A DNA stretch of 64,000 nucleotides. Origin: Rusavskia elegans. Its lineage: Eukaryota; Ascomycota; Lecanoromycetes; Teloschistales; Teloschistaceae. Positions within the stretch are counted from its first letter, which is position 1. Each line of letters begins with the position of its first letter. Position numbers and translations under genes: made by a program. The notes below the pieces were generated by a model. The model ran no database searches. It had not been told where the DNA came from and saw nothing but the letters and a program-made list of their open reading frames with translations. The stretch is from NCBI GenBank assembly GCA_011316305.1, contig SAUG01000102.1:62001-126000 (forward strand), read 5' to 3'. Below are positions 23,538-34,200 of this stretch, piece after piece.

Positions 23538-25013
23538 TTAAAGCCATTGGCTTCCTGACCCAGTGGCGCTTTGATCCCCTAAACCGATCACCTTGATCTT
23601 CCCCTTTAATTCTTGTCTCTTCTTTTCGCTCTTAGTTCGCTTAACTCGATCAGTGTTCAAGCCTACCGCGCTTTCCATCTGGACCGTGCCACTTTGAAAC
23701 GCCAAAGTAAATCTGGTGACTATGGACCGCGTCTTGGGCTCTTTCTCCTCCTTCTGCGACGTACCATATGCAGGCGTGCTGAATCGTATTTGCGATGTCT
23801 TATTTGGAGAAGACAGAGACCCGTGGCTAGCTCCTGGTGATCGAGCCTTTTCGGACTTGGACGTCTTCTTGGATGACTTTGAAGATGTATCCCATACCTT
23901 GGGGCCCTGTATCTGGTATGGTGTCAAAGGAATCGCTGGGCTGCGGATCCTGGGCTTATGGGCTTTACTCGGACCACCAGTCATGACTGGCGCTGGTTTG
24001 GTCCCTTTCGACGCTGTAGTTAAGCTGGCCAGCGTATCGTACATCCCGGCAATGCTTTGCTGGATGCTCGCTCGTCGCTGGCCTACGAGAGATCCAATCC
24101 TGCTCTGGCGCCTCGGGGTTGAACCTCTTCTTTCTTGAAAGCGATCAAAAGCTGCCCAATCAGTTTCGTCGGTGGTCTTGGACTGCGTCCTATGGTGAAA
24201 AGCTTTCTGCGCCATGCCTCTCAATGAGTTCCGGAATCCGTCACGGTGACTTCCAGCCTCGGATGAGGAGGACGAGAACCTGCTCGACGGCCGCTCGCTG
24301 TCCTCTTGCGAGGCAAAATGTAGAGGTGCTGGTATTAGTGACTGATCAGCCACATCGGTGATTCGAGCTGACATAGGTGAGAAGACCTGATGTTGAGTAA
24401 CGTGATATTCTTCACTCACGAAACCAGGCAAGGTCGAAGACCGCGTGTGAAGCACTGATGTATAGTTATCCGCATGCTGCTTTGCCATGTCTGCTTTGCT
24501 ATTTAACGATTGTTGTTCAGATATTGTACCAGTAGTTGAGCCAGTGTCGATGCTCCATTCTTGTTGCAGGTTGGGCACATGGGTAGATGCACCACGGTGC
24601 TCCTTTTGGTCCCGCCCCCGCTCGATTATTGGGTCCGATGCGGCATGGGTCTGCGCTTCACGAGTCAACTTTGGTCTGACTGGTGTTGGGTCAGGTAGTC
24701 TTGAGGTGCTTGATCTAAAAGTGGTTGGTGCAAGAAAGACAGAAGAGGGCAGTAAATCGTTTTGTATCCTGTGCTGTCGAATCTCACGCTCATCCTCCCT
24801 AGGCATGCTGTAGACACTTGAGGGCTTCCGTGGAGTTGGTGGTAAGGGTTTGTTGAGTTGGACTCGGTCGAGATATAGCTCGATTGGATCTTGATATATC
24901 TCAAATGGTGACGTTTCCTTCGACCTCAAAGGCTTTTCCATTCCGGCCAGTGATGAATTTGTGGAAGGCGCACGCCGAAGCATGGGTCGCGGGGAATGCA
25001 GCACCGACGACAT
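23538..25013 (-). CDS. Disordered fungal protein of unknown function (491 aa)
   Basis: This is one long exon starting at ATG 25013 (MSSVLHS); the frame extends to 25133 only through non-ATG codons. The protein is rich in Ser, Thr, Pro, Arg and Gln with little predicted structure. Notable parts are a proline motif LNKPLPPTPRKPSS near residue 55, which resembles an SH3-binding segment, a Ser run (RFSSSSSEAGSHR), and a helical stretch with RRASIQQSIAGMYDTLASLTTASKG near residues 330-355. The C-terminal third is Lys/Ser-rich with IVTRFTLAFQSGTVQMES. I recognise no domain. Length, coding composition and absence of stops support a real gene. Confidence 0.72.
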   Translation of the reverse strand: MSSVLHSPRPMLRRAPSTNSSLAGMEKPLRSKETSPFEIYQDPIELYLDRVQLNKPLPPTPRKPSSVYSMPREDEREIRQHRIQNDLLPSSVFLAPTTFRSSTSRLPDPTPVRPKLTREAQTHAASDPIIERGRDQKEHRGASTHVPNLQQEWSIDTGSTTGTISEQQSLNSKADMAKQHADNYTSVLHTRSSTLPGFVSEEYHVTQHQVFSPMSARITDVADQSLIPAPLHFASQEDSERPSSRFSSSSSEAGSHRDGFRNSLRGMAQKAFHHRTQSKTTDETDWAAFDRFQERRGSTPRRQSRIGSLVGQRRASIQQSIAGMYDTLASLTTASKGTKPAPVMTGGPSKAHKPRIRSPAIPLTPYQIQGPKVWDTSSKSSKKTSKSEKARSPGASHGSLSSPNKTSQIRFSTPAYGTSQKEEKEPKTRSIVTRFTLAFQSGTVQMESAVGLNTDRVKRTKSEKKRQELKGKIKVIGLGDQSATGSGSQWL

Positions 25014-26406
25014 CTCGAAGAAATACTCGTTTCGAACAGACCAGAGACTAGATCCCCAAATCGCACCTTTCGCACCGAGATGTAAATTCAGCAGTCTCAA
25101 ACATATTAACAGGGGAAGTGGTCTTTTGGGCACCTTCCGTTGGTTTTCGAGCGGTCTGTTAGATAGAGGATGTAAGATCAGGACGAGGTGTACAAAGGCT
25201 CATTTCTTTGTAGTTTGGGAAGGATCAACGCCGTGGTGTGGGCTTTGGCGTGGGCCGGATGTCCTTGGAGCTAAATCATTTCTAGACTGAGAAGTGGAAC
25301 AAGAAGTCCAATAACTGTACATTGTGAATGGCTGGTCTCTGCAAATGGTCATGAACAATCCCAGAGCGACCTTGGGCCACTCAAAAGTCCGGATCAAGCT
25401 AGCGCCGAAGGAAAAGACACATTCCACAACTTGCCGTCCTCCCGTCCAAGGACAGGTCTTCAGCGACATAAGAAAGGCACTGATTCACCTTTGGGTAAAT
25501 CATGGAGTATGCATAGGACGAATGAAAAAGGAACAGACTTTTCAATCTGGAGATGCATGTGGATTCTAGTACAACGGAGAGTGCATGTAAATCCAGTCCG
25601 CTGGCTTGTGAAGCTCAACGGACGGCAAGATAAGGAAATCTTAGGAGTACATGGGAGTCTAATTCGTATCGTCAGACTGATCGACCGACCTAAACTTTCG
25701 GTAGCTCACGATTCTGGACTTGGGTTCTTGACGATACTCTCAGAGCGTCCTTACTGAGAAGGGAGTGAAGGAGGACCAATCGGTAATTTGAATAATGCAA
25801 GCGAAATCCTTGGAGTTAGTTTATTATAAAACCCGTGACGCCAGCCTAAAGAATGGCTCGGATTGGAAGATAATTTGTACTCCCAGCCGTCCTCGCCGTC
25901 GTACTCGAGTCGTACTCGTGATGCCATGTGTCAGCCCTACTCACCGGCGACGTGACCACTTGCCTCAGCTCTCAGACCTGGACCGCCTAGAAATTTAGGT
26001 TGGATCTAACGACCATCCTAACTCGATTAAGGATGTGGCGCGGAACAAAGCTAAAAGGCGTTAGACTAGTACTCAATTAGGTTTAGATCAGGCTTAGTGT
26101 AAGAAAATTTCGGCGGTCGCAGTATGTGGCTTTATACTTATTTGAGTCTAGTGTCGCGCTAGCGATGGCCGCTAACCGAAAGTGATAGACTAGGCTTATT
26201 GGAGTCTAGCGTCAGATATTTTCAAACTTTAATAGTTAGCGGTCATGCTGGTAGAGGTCTGATAACTGAGGCAAGTGACCACTTCAAGAGCCGCGCGTCA
26301 AATGATAATGCTGAGCCACAAGGCCGCAACATCTCGTAAGCTTCAGGGTCAGCTTCTTGACCATGCCCTTCAATGATGGGTCCATGGTCAATGAGCGAGT
26401 TCTAAA
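25014..26406. other. Long divergent intergenic region containing an inverted-repeat element
   Basis: This 1.4-kb region separates the unknown gene (-) from the Tvp38-like gene (+). It contains the MITE-like element at 25958-26276, described separately. Small frames such as 25200-25469 (-) have no domain, and no start-to-stop structure is convincing. Confidence 0.55.
25958..26276. mobile_element. MITE-like non-autonomous DNA element with 22-bp terminal inverted repeats
   Basis: The left end at 25958-25979 reads acttgcctcag followed by ctctcagacct. The right end at 26255-26276 is its reverse complement at 20 of 22 positions. The element is 319 bp with no coding capacity. It is flanked by the direct repeat GACC at 25954-25957 and 26277-26280; read more widely, the 10-mer gtgaccactt occurs at both ends (25952-25961 and 26275-26284). 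Inside there are sub-repeats, such as the agtctag motif at about 26145 and 26200. It ends 130 bp upstream of the Tvp38-like ATG, so it may sit in that promoter. Confidence 0.65.
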
Positions 26407-27677
26407 ATGCCTGCTGACTACAACTCGACTGCTCGAGCTCTAGCCCTACCAACTTCGCCCCCAGATTCTCCGACCTCAACGCACCAGCACCCACGATGGA
26501 GTCGCCGAAGAGGCAGCAACTCGCTCTCCCAGAGCCAGTCATCATTCGGCCGCTCGATCTCTGGCATCGGAGGAAGAGTCTACAGGAAGCTGGACAGCAC
26601 TGGTCGTGATATGTTACGGAGGTTTACACCCTTTCAACTGGCACTGTTGACTGTTGCTGGAATCTTCGCCTTGGTTATTAGCATACTATTCTTCGTCTTC
26701 CATGAGAAGTTCTTTGCATGGCTGGAGCCCACCGCGGTCAAGTGGAAAAATTTACGAGGCGGATGGTGCATATTATGGGCTATGACTTTCATGACAGCAT
26801 TTCCTCCACTTGTCGGGTATTCCACTTGTTTCACGCTTGCTGGTTTTGTGTACGGCCTACCTGAAGGGTATGCTTTCGTTCCGCCCCGAAGTTGACTGTC
26901 CTCGTATCGAACTTACGCTGGCTCTTACAGCTGGCTTGTTATAGCAACCGCGACCGTCGCCGGATCGACATGTTCCTTCATCACGTCACGGACTATCTTC
27001 TCGGGGTATGTGCATCGGCTCGTCGCCGAAGACAAGCGGTTCGAAGCCTTCTCTTCGGTATTGAAGCGTGATGGCATCAAGCTGCTCATCATGATTCGGC
27101 TTTGCCCACTGCCGTATTCCATCTCCAACGGGGCGATTTCCACCTTTCCAACGGTGACACCGCGCATGTTTGCTCTGTCTACCGCGGCCGCCACACCAAA
27201 GCTCATTATACCTATCTTCATCGGTACCCGGCTAGCAGCTATTGCTAAGAGTGGAGAAAAGATGGATGCGTCTTCCAAAGCCATCAATTGGATTAGCATT
27301 ATTGGGGGTCTCATCTTTGGAGTCGTCACTGGATCGCTCATCTACATAAAGTATGCCCTTTACCATATAAAGTGTGAGAGCTCGGCTGATGGATTGTCAG
27401 AACGACAGCCCGCGCACAGCAGCTGGAGTCTGAGGAAAGAGGTGGCCAACAAGCTGGCGGATCGAGGCCTGGCGAGTTTGCTGATGACCCCGACGGATCT
27501 ACAGCGACGGCAACATTGCTCCGAGATGATCAAATCGACTTCCGGGACGATGACGACCCAAACACATACCAAGACGAATTCACTGATGATGAAGATAACG
27601 TTTTCAGGTATGGCGACGGGGATACAGACGAAGAAGAGGCTATCGGCTTAAACAGGCAGCCACCGCAGAGACGATGA
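26407..27677 (+). CDS. Tvp38-like Golgi membrane protein (VTT/SNARE-associated domain)
   Basis: Exons are 26407-26867, 26931-27350 and 27401-27677, with introns of 63 and 50 nt, giving 385 aa. A Ser/Pro-rich cytosolic N-terminus leads to a first hydrophobic helix ([21 protein letters not shown], about residues 77-97). Further helices follow, including [21 protein letters not shown] and, after the first junction, the VTT/DedA core with [28 protein letters not shown] and a last helix [21 protein letters not shown]. The C-terminal tail is acidic (DDDDP, DDEDN, DTDEEE). In yeast, Tvp38 resides in the Tlg2-containing trans-Golgi; VTT proteins are now linked to lipid scrambling. Without the second intron the frame would end in a different, less acidic tail; the splice was chosen because it continues the family-like QQLESEER helix. 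Confidence 0.85.
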
Positions 27678-28170
27678 TACGCCAGATTGATGACGATGGC
27701 GTTGCATGAAGCGGAAGGGGAAAATCGGCTCCTACCTTAGACTTGGGTTCCATAGGGGGGTATAGAGGGTGTTTGGGCGTCGGCGAAGACGGAATTTTTG
27801 TTCAATTCCTGATCTGATGGGAGCCGCTTTCTGCGGTTTGCAGAAGTTGGTGCAACAGTTCCCGTTCCGTAACATCCCCAGAAGGCAGTGGTTCGAGAAC
27901 AATGATCAATGCCGCTCTTATCGAGGCTTTGACCGTCCAATATCTTTTGAAGACCACATGCCTAGAATGCCAGGCCGCCCTTGGCGACTGACGCGCGGGA
28001 CGCGGAAGCGTCATACTCAGATGACAGGAGGGCCGAGAAGGCTGAACTAAGGTAGATGGATCTCTTATATACCTTGAGTGACGTGAAGAATCGACCGTGC
28101 CAAGCTGTCAGCTAATAATTATCGAACTGATGCCATAGTCCAACGAATCGCCTTCTCTATACAGCACCCC
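27678..28170. other. Intergenic region between two + strand genes
   Basis: This is the 3' flank of the Tvp38-like gene and the promoter of VPS53. Short frames only; I see nothing else. Confidence 0.55.
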
Positions 28171-30943
28171 ATGCCGCATTTGAATGGGACAGCTCCTCCT
28201 TCCAGCTCCCTAAATTCCGGTATCAACCCCAAATTCGTCGACGAGGAACGCAATCTGACTGACCCTAGGCAGCCGATTACAATCCTGTCGACCATCTCAA
28301 TGCCATCTTCTCCCATCCCTCGTCTTTGTCCTCGATCGCCAAAACCTCGGATGCACTCAATACCTATCAGGATGAACTCGACGAAGAGATTGCAGCGCTC
28401 GTTCGACATCAATCCCTTTCCGATGTTGAGAGTGTCAAGAGGATACGAGCAGCGAAGGATGATCTGGCCGAGCTCTTCCCAAAAGTCGAGGATGTTAGAG
28501 CACGAGCAATGCAGACAGAGGAAGCCATTACCGAGATGACGGCCGATATCAAGCGGCTAGACAATACCAAGAAGAATCTGACTCTGTCCATGACAGCTCT
28601 CAAGAGGTTGCAAATGCTCACAACAGCTTATGAGCAGCTGCGCGGTCTGAGTAGCTCTCGGCAGTACAAAGAATGCGCCCAGCTCCTTCAAGCCGTCATC
28701 CAGCTGATGACCCATTTCAAATCCTATCGATCCATTGACCAAATTGCAACGCTGGGCCGGAACGTTTCGGATCTGCAGAGAGAATTGCTGGAACAAGTAT
28801 GCGAAGATTTCGAAGTCACCTTTGCGAAGGCTGAGGTAGCACAACGGAGAGGAATGCTCGCTGAAGCCTGTCTTGTTATGGACGCTTTAGGGGACAATGC
28901 TCGATCACGCTTGATCACATGGTACTGTAATACGCAGCTTCGCGAGTACCGACAAGTCTTCAGGGGCAATGAAGAAGCTGGGTCCCTCGACAATATCTCT
29001 CGACGATACGCATGGTTTAGGCGGATGCTGAAAACGTACGACGATGAGCATGCGGTCATGTTTCCAGCTAATTGGCGGATGAACGAAATGTTAGCCAACG
29101 CGTTCTGTGAAGGGACCCGAGACGACTTCAAGAGTATCCTATCTAGATCTATTCGAAGAGACGACGGTCTTTCTTTGGACGTCGATCTACTCTTGTCTTG
29201 CCTGCAAGAGACTCTGGATTTTGAGCATAGCTTGGAGAGGCGGTTCAACAATGCAGTAAGTCCATATATCGGTTCGGAAACATTCGTTACTTAACCATGA
29301 TTTAGTCCCGTGCTTCCATAGACACTTTAAGCTCCGACAGTGAAAAAGCACCTGTCTTTTCGCAGGCGATATCAGAGGCTTTTGAGCCATATCTCAGCGT
29401 TTGGGTTGAAGCGCAGGACAAGTAACTCATCGAATCATGGTCCCTTTATCTTCTGGCTGACAGTCACAGGAAATTATCAACGATGATTCCTCAATATCGA
29501 CAACAACCTCCCAAGCCGCCAGACGAGGACTTTTCGCCCCAAATGGTCGTCCCTTCATCAATCGAATTATTCAACTTTTATCGTCTCACCCTGGCTCAAT
29601 GCGCTAAACTGTCCACGGGTGCAAGGCTGGTCGAGTTGTGTAAGGTATTTGCCAAGTACCTGGATCAATACGCACAGCAAGTTCTCTTGTTCTATGTCAG
29701 CGAGCGTTCGAGTGGCCAGACTCCTTCAAGATTTCCGCAGCTGGAGGATACAATACTGGTGCTCAATACCGCCGACTATTGTTTCAATACCTGTACGCAA
29801 CTAGAGGAGAAGATCAAGGGGCGCATAGATGAAGGATACATAGAAATGGTCGATCTTCAGAGTCAGGCTGATGCCTTTATGGGTATTGTAAGTGCTACGG
29901 TTCGTGCTCTTGTCAGAAGAGTAGAGATGGACATTGAGCGGACGTGGCGCGAGATGCGCAACACTGGATGGAGCAAGATGGAAATGGTTGGCGATCGGAG
30001 CTCATGGGTTGCCCAGATGTTGCAAAGTATCAAACAAAGAGCCGCAGAGGTACTCGGGATGCTACACAAGCAGCAATACGCAAGAGCATTCTGCGATAAT
30101 CTTGTCGACTCGATCGCGAACGCCTTCATTGTGAGTATCTTCCAATGCAAGCCCATCTCAGAGGTAGGCGCAGAACAAATGCTCCTGGATTCCTACGCCC
30201 TGAAGAAAGGCTTCGAAGAGCTCCTCACCATTAACGCACAGCCAAATACTCCAACCCCCGCCGGCTACATCAGACGAGTCAACCAGAGCATGTCACGGCT
30301 TGACCCGATCCTCAAAACTCTCCAAGTCCGTCCCTCCCCTCCAGAAGCACTCGTCCAAGCCTACCTCATCCACATCGCCGACCGATCCGATACCAATTTC
30401 CGCAAAATCCTGGACCTCAAAGGTCTCCGCAAGCAGGACCAATCTCACCTGATGGAACTATTCCAAGCCCATCGCGCCTCGCCCAGAAATGAAAAGCTGC
30501 CTCAAACGTCCGCCTTGCTGGCACCTTTAGCAGTGACTGGTGGCATCAGCGTAGGAGGAGGAGGAGCAGGTCCAACCATCGCATCCGGTATCGGAAACCT
30601 ATCCAGTGCCGCTACCCTCAGCACTTCCAATCTCCCCACCCGATTCGATCCCTCAACCTTCGGCAGCGCGATTATGAATGCAGCAAGGGATGGTGTGGAT
30701 CGACTCGGTACGCCAAATCTAGGGACCACGCCTTCGCAGACGCCTTCCGGAGCCATGAGTCCTCCTACGCAACAGCAATCGGCGGCATCGCGGGCGTCTT
30801 TTGAGTTACCAACCCCCGGGGCGATGGGAACGACGAATCTGAATGAGAATTTGAGGAATATTGGCAAGTTTTTTAAGAGGGATATTGGGGGTTTTGGGGG
30901 TAGGTTTGGGAGTGGGTCGAAGCCGGCGGATGAGACAGGCTGA
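28171..30943 (+). CDS. VPS53: Vps53, subunit of the GARP tethering complex
   Basis: Exons are 28171-28219, 28273-29255, 29306-29421 and 29470-30943, with introns of 53, 50, 48 nt, giving 873 aa. The N-terminus (DYNPVDHLNAIFSHPSSL) and the following helices (YQDELDEEIAALVRHQS, TEEAITEMTADIKRLDNTKKNL) match the Vps53 N-terminal family. The C-terminal half contains FCDNLVDSIANAFIVSIFQCKPISEVGAEQMLLDSYALK, a hallmark of Vps53. The last ~110 residues are Gly/Ser/Thr-rich and probably disordered. GARP (Vps51-54) tethers endosome-derived vesicles to the trans-Golgi and so returns kexin and sorting receptors. The short first exon was placed by requiring the DYNPVD frame; an alternative acceptor 5 bases upstream would break the frame. 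Confidence 0.93.
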
Positions 30944-31253
30944 GGTGAATGTATCTGTATGGATTGGCTCTATTCGAAATGATTTGCTTTGGGCATGATG
31001 TTCACACAGAGAAGATAGATTTATAAATCGAATCGAAGATCACTCGCACCTCCTTTTTAAGTCGTATCTGCTGGTCCACCGAGTTAATAATCACCTGATA
31101 TATATGGAAACGCTCCATTAGTAGTACTTTACGTAGAAGGGTATCCGCCAGAAGAAAAACGACGCTCAAAAGACTCGTCTAACTTATACGATCAGAACTA
31201 TGCATCTCTCCATCGTCCACCATTCTATACATATTAACCGTCCAATCCTCATT
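30944..31253. other. Intergenic region between convergent genes
   Basis: This stretch lies between the VPS53 and PhoD-like stop codons. I see nothing beyond the 3' flanks. Confidence 0.55.
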
Positions 31254-34200
31254 CTAAAAGAATCTCCTCCAACTTTTCGCTTTATAGGCTTCAATCCCAC
31301 CATACCCCTTTGCCTCCCCCTTCACAGGCGGCTGATCCCTCGCCCCATACTCATCCCCCTGGCTACCTTCACTGTAGCTATATCCATCATCTCCTCCATA
31401 CCCATCTCCCTCTGCATACTCCTGATACCTATTATCCCCCAATGGAAACCTGTCGCCACCACCACCACTCCTCACCTTCTCCCCTCTACCCAAGACAACC
31501 CCATCACCACCACCCGTCCTCTCATCGTCCGGAGCCTGATAGCCCCTGGATCCACTCCTCATCATAGAACCAGAAACGGTGGCACTCTTGACCTTCTCTC
31601 CCATCCCCATCTTCACGCTACCGTTCCCTGTCTGCAAACCCTGGGGTCCGCTACTGCGAGAGCCGGCACTACTGATCTTCGCGCCTTGACCTAGCACGAC
31701 CCCATTATTGTTGGCACCGGAGGAGGAAAGGGATCTTGCATTGCGCGCTCCAGCGGCGTTGACCGTGCTGATTCTATCACCGGCAGCCATGGCCATACCG
31801 ATATCATCGTGTTGATTTGCTGTCTGCGGAGGACGGGACTGGAAGGGTTCGACTCGGTCTCTGGATGCTCTAGTACCACTGATCCTGGCACCCTGCCCTC
31901 GGAGACCCGCCGCGCCCCCATTCTCGGCAGCCGGAGCAGGATAACGATGGTGATGATCGTCCATCGTGCCAAGCATGCGATCTGCCTTACTCGGCCTTCT
32001 GCCAGGATATCCGCCGTCTTCCTGCTGCTGCTGCTGCCGAGGCAGCGGTATCGGATTACTGATGATTGGCCTCGCTTGCTGCGTCATCTGACTTTCATAT
32101 TGTTCACTGGTCTCACTGATACTTGGAGTATAACTGTCTGTTCCACCGCCACCGCCGCCCCATTCACCCTGTCCCTGCCGTCTCGCCAGGCCTGATTTGC
32201 GGTTGCGTCCGATTTTGATGGAGCGGAAGCGGTCAAGTACACCTTTCTTGCGGAAATTGGTCCGATTGACGTCCTCGAGTCCTTCGACCCAGAGGGCAGG
32301 GACGAGGAGGCGATATGGGGTAGTGATACCGGCGGGATCCTTTTGGTTGACTTCACAGTTGATGCAGATGTCGAGTCCGTGCTCGAGGTTGATGTGACCT
32401 CCTTCTTCTTCTTCGTGCATGGTGTCGGCTCCTCCTTTGAGGACGGCTTTCTCGCTCATATTAGTAGGGCGACGATGGAAGTTTCCGGGGCGGGGGAGAG
32501 GTGCGGAGCTGTGGCGGAGAGATCCATTGGCGTGGGAGGCGGGAAGGGTGCTGGCGCGTTTGGGTTCGTGAGTGAAGTAATCCTCATTAGACTGAGGTGG
32601 GGAGGTCGGCATGCGTGGCGAGGGCTGATACTGGTTTGAAATCGGATAATCTGGCGATGCAGGACGAGCACGACCGGAGAGGCGGCGGATCAGAGTGTTT
32701 GGCTTGACGTCTCCCCTGCCGAGAGACAATGTCCGTTGAAGGCGATTCGGCGGCGGTTGAGGCGAATCGTGTACTGCTGAACTATGCTCGGACTCAGGAG
32801 GCGTGGGAGGTGGCGTAGAGCCTAAGAGGTCAGTCTCGTCACTCACATCTGAGCTGGAATGAGCTCACCTGGATGATACTCCCTGATAGAGCACCAATTT
32901 CGTCGGGGTAGAAGGCGCTTGTTGTTGCGTCCTTTGCCGTCAACATCGTGAGTGAACATTGGTATCATGTCTTCCAGCGTCGACTTCTCCTCCTTGTCCA
33001 GATAGTGCTTCTTGTCTCGTTTATTCAGAACATCAGCCATCAAATCTGGCGGAGGGGTGTTGACAATGGCCGATGAGATCACATTGGGCATGTAGCGATG
33101 GTCTCGGTCTTTGGCAAGGTTCATCTTTGGACTGGAGTAGAATTGGCCGATTGCTGCGAGGTGGACATCTCCGCCGAGGATCGTTACTCGGATCGATTTC
33201 TCGGCAGCCAGTTCCTGCAGCTCTTGAATGAACCAGTTCCGTTCTTGCTTGTGATGCTTAGCTGTCCAGTGATCATCCAGATCGTCAAGGATCTCAACGC
33301 CGCCGTCCAACTTATTAATGAAGCCACCAAGCATACCGGCCCGACCAAGGGCTTTGATGGGATCCATGATTCGACTTGTCAGTACGTTCTCGAGAAAGTT
33401 GAGGCGAGGGTACGCGATAGGAACACCTAATAGAACAATCAAATGCTTGGTCTCGCCTTCCACAATTTCTCGTCGGCATCTGTCGAAGGCGAGCTCATAG
33501 GTCGCTTCACTCAAAATTTCGTCTCTCATTCTTTCTGTTCTGCAATCTAGGCCAAGGAAGGCTACGTTCTTGCCGAGAAACATGAACAAGCTCCTGCTCA
33601 ATTCGTTGATGTACGGTCCTGGAGCGGCGCCCAGTAGCCAGCTCGGTTCTTCGGCCGGACCCTCATCTACGACGCTTTGATGTTGGAAGAGCATGTAATA
33701 CTTGAAGGCGACAGCACCGAGCCCGGTGAAGACAGGCGTACTCATGAAATGGTGCGGATAAGAGCCGAACCCGTCGATGATGTCGTGGTCGTCCCAGATG
33801 TTGATCATCGGGATCTGGGACACGGCCATGCCAAAGAGACCTTGGGAAAACCACATACTATATCTGTCGAGATAGAACGCCTCGAGTTCGTCTCTCATCT
33901 CCAGAGAAAAGGGGGCTTGGTGCTTCTGAACAGGGTTCTTCGTGGAAAGCCATTCTTGAAAGAGCGTGGTTTCGCTCATGACCCGGTCGTTGTAGATTTG
34001 ATCTCCTCCGCCGAGCATGACATGGAATGGCCGTGATTGATGGTTGTTGAGAACATCGCGCCACAGGGGATCTGGTCCGGAGAAGGTATTTGGATCTACG
34101 CTCATGCTGAAGCCGTTGCAGCTATGAAACATCATGTTCATCGTCTGCCCTGTAGCTGGCACCCAGAATCCAACGGACGCAGAATTGTTGATGCGGTATC

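Noticed and set aside
25200..25469. 89-aa minus-strand frame upstream of the disordered protein
   Set aside because: No recognisable family; could be part of a 5' exon, but no splice to the ATG at 25013 is convincing.
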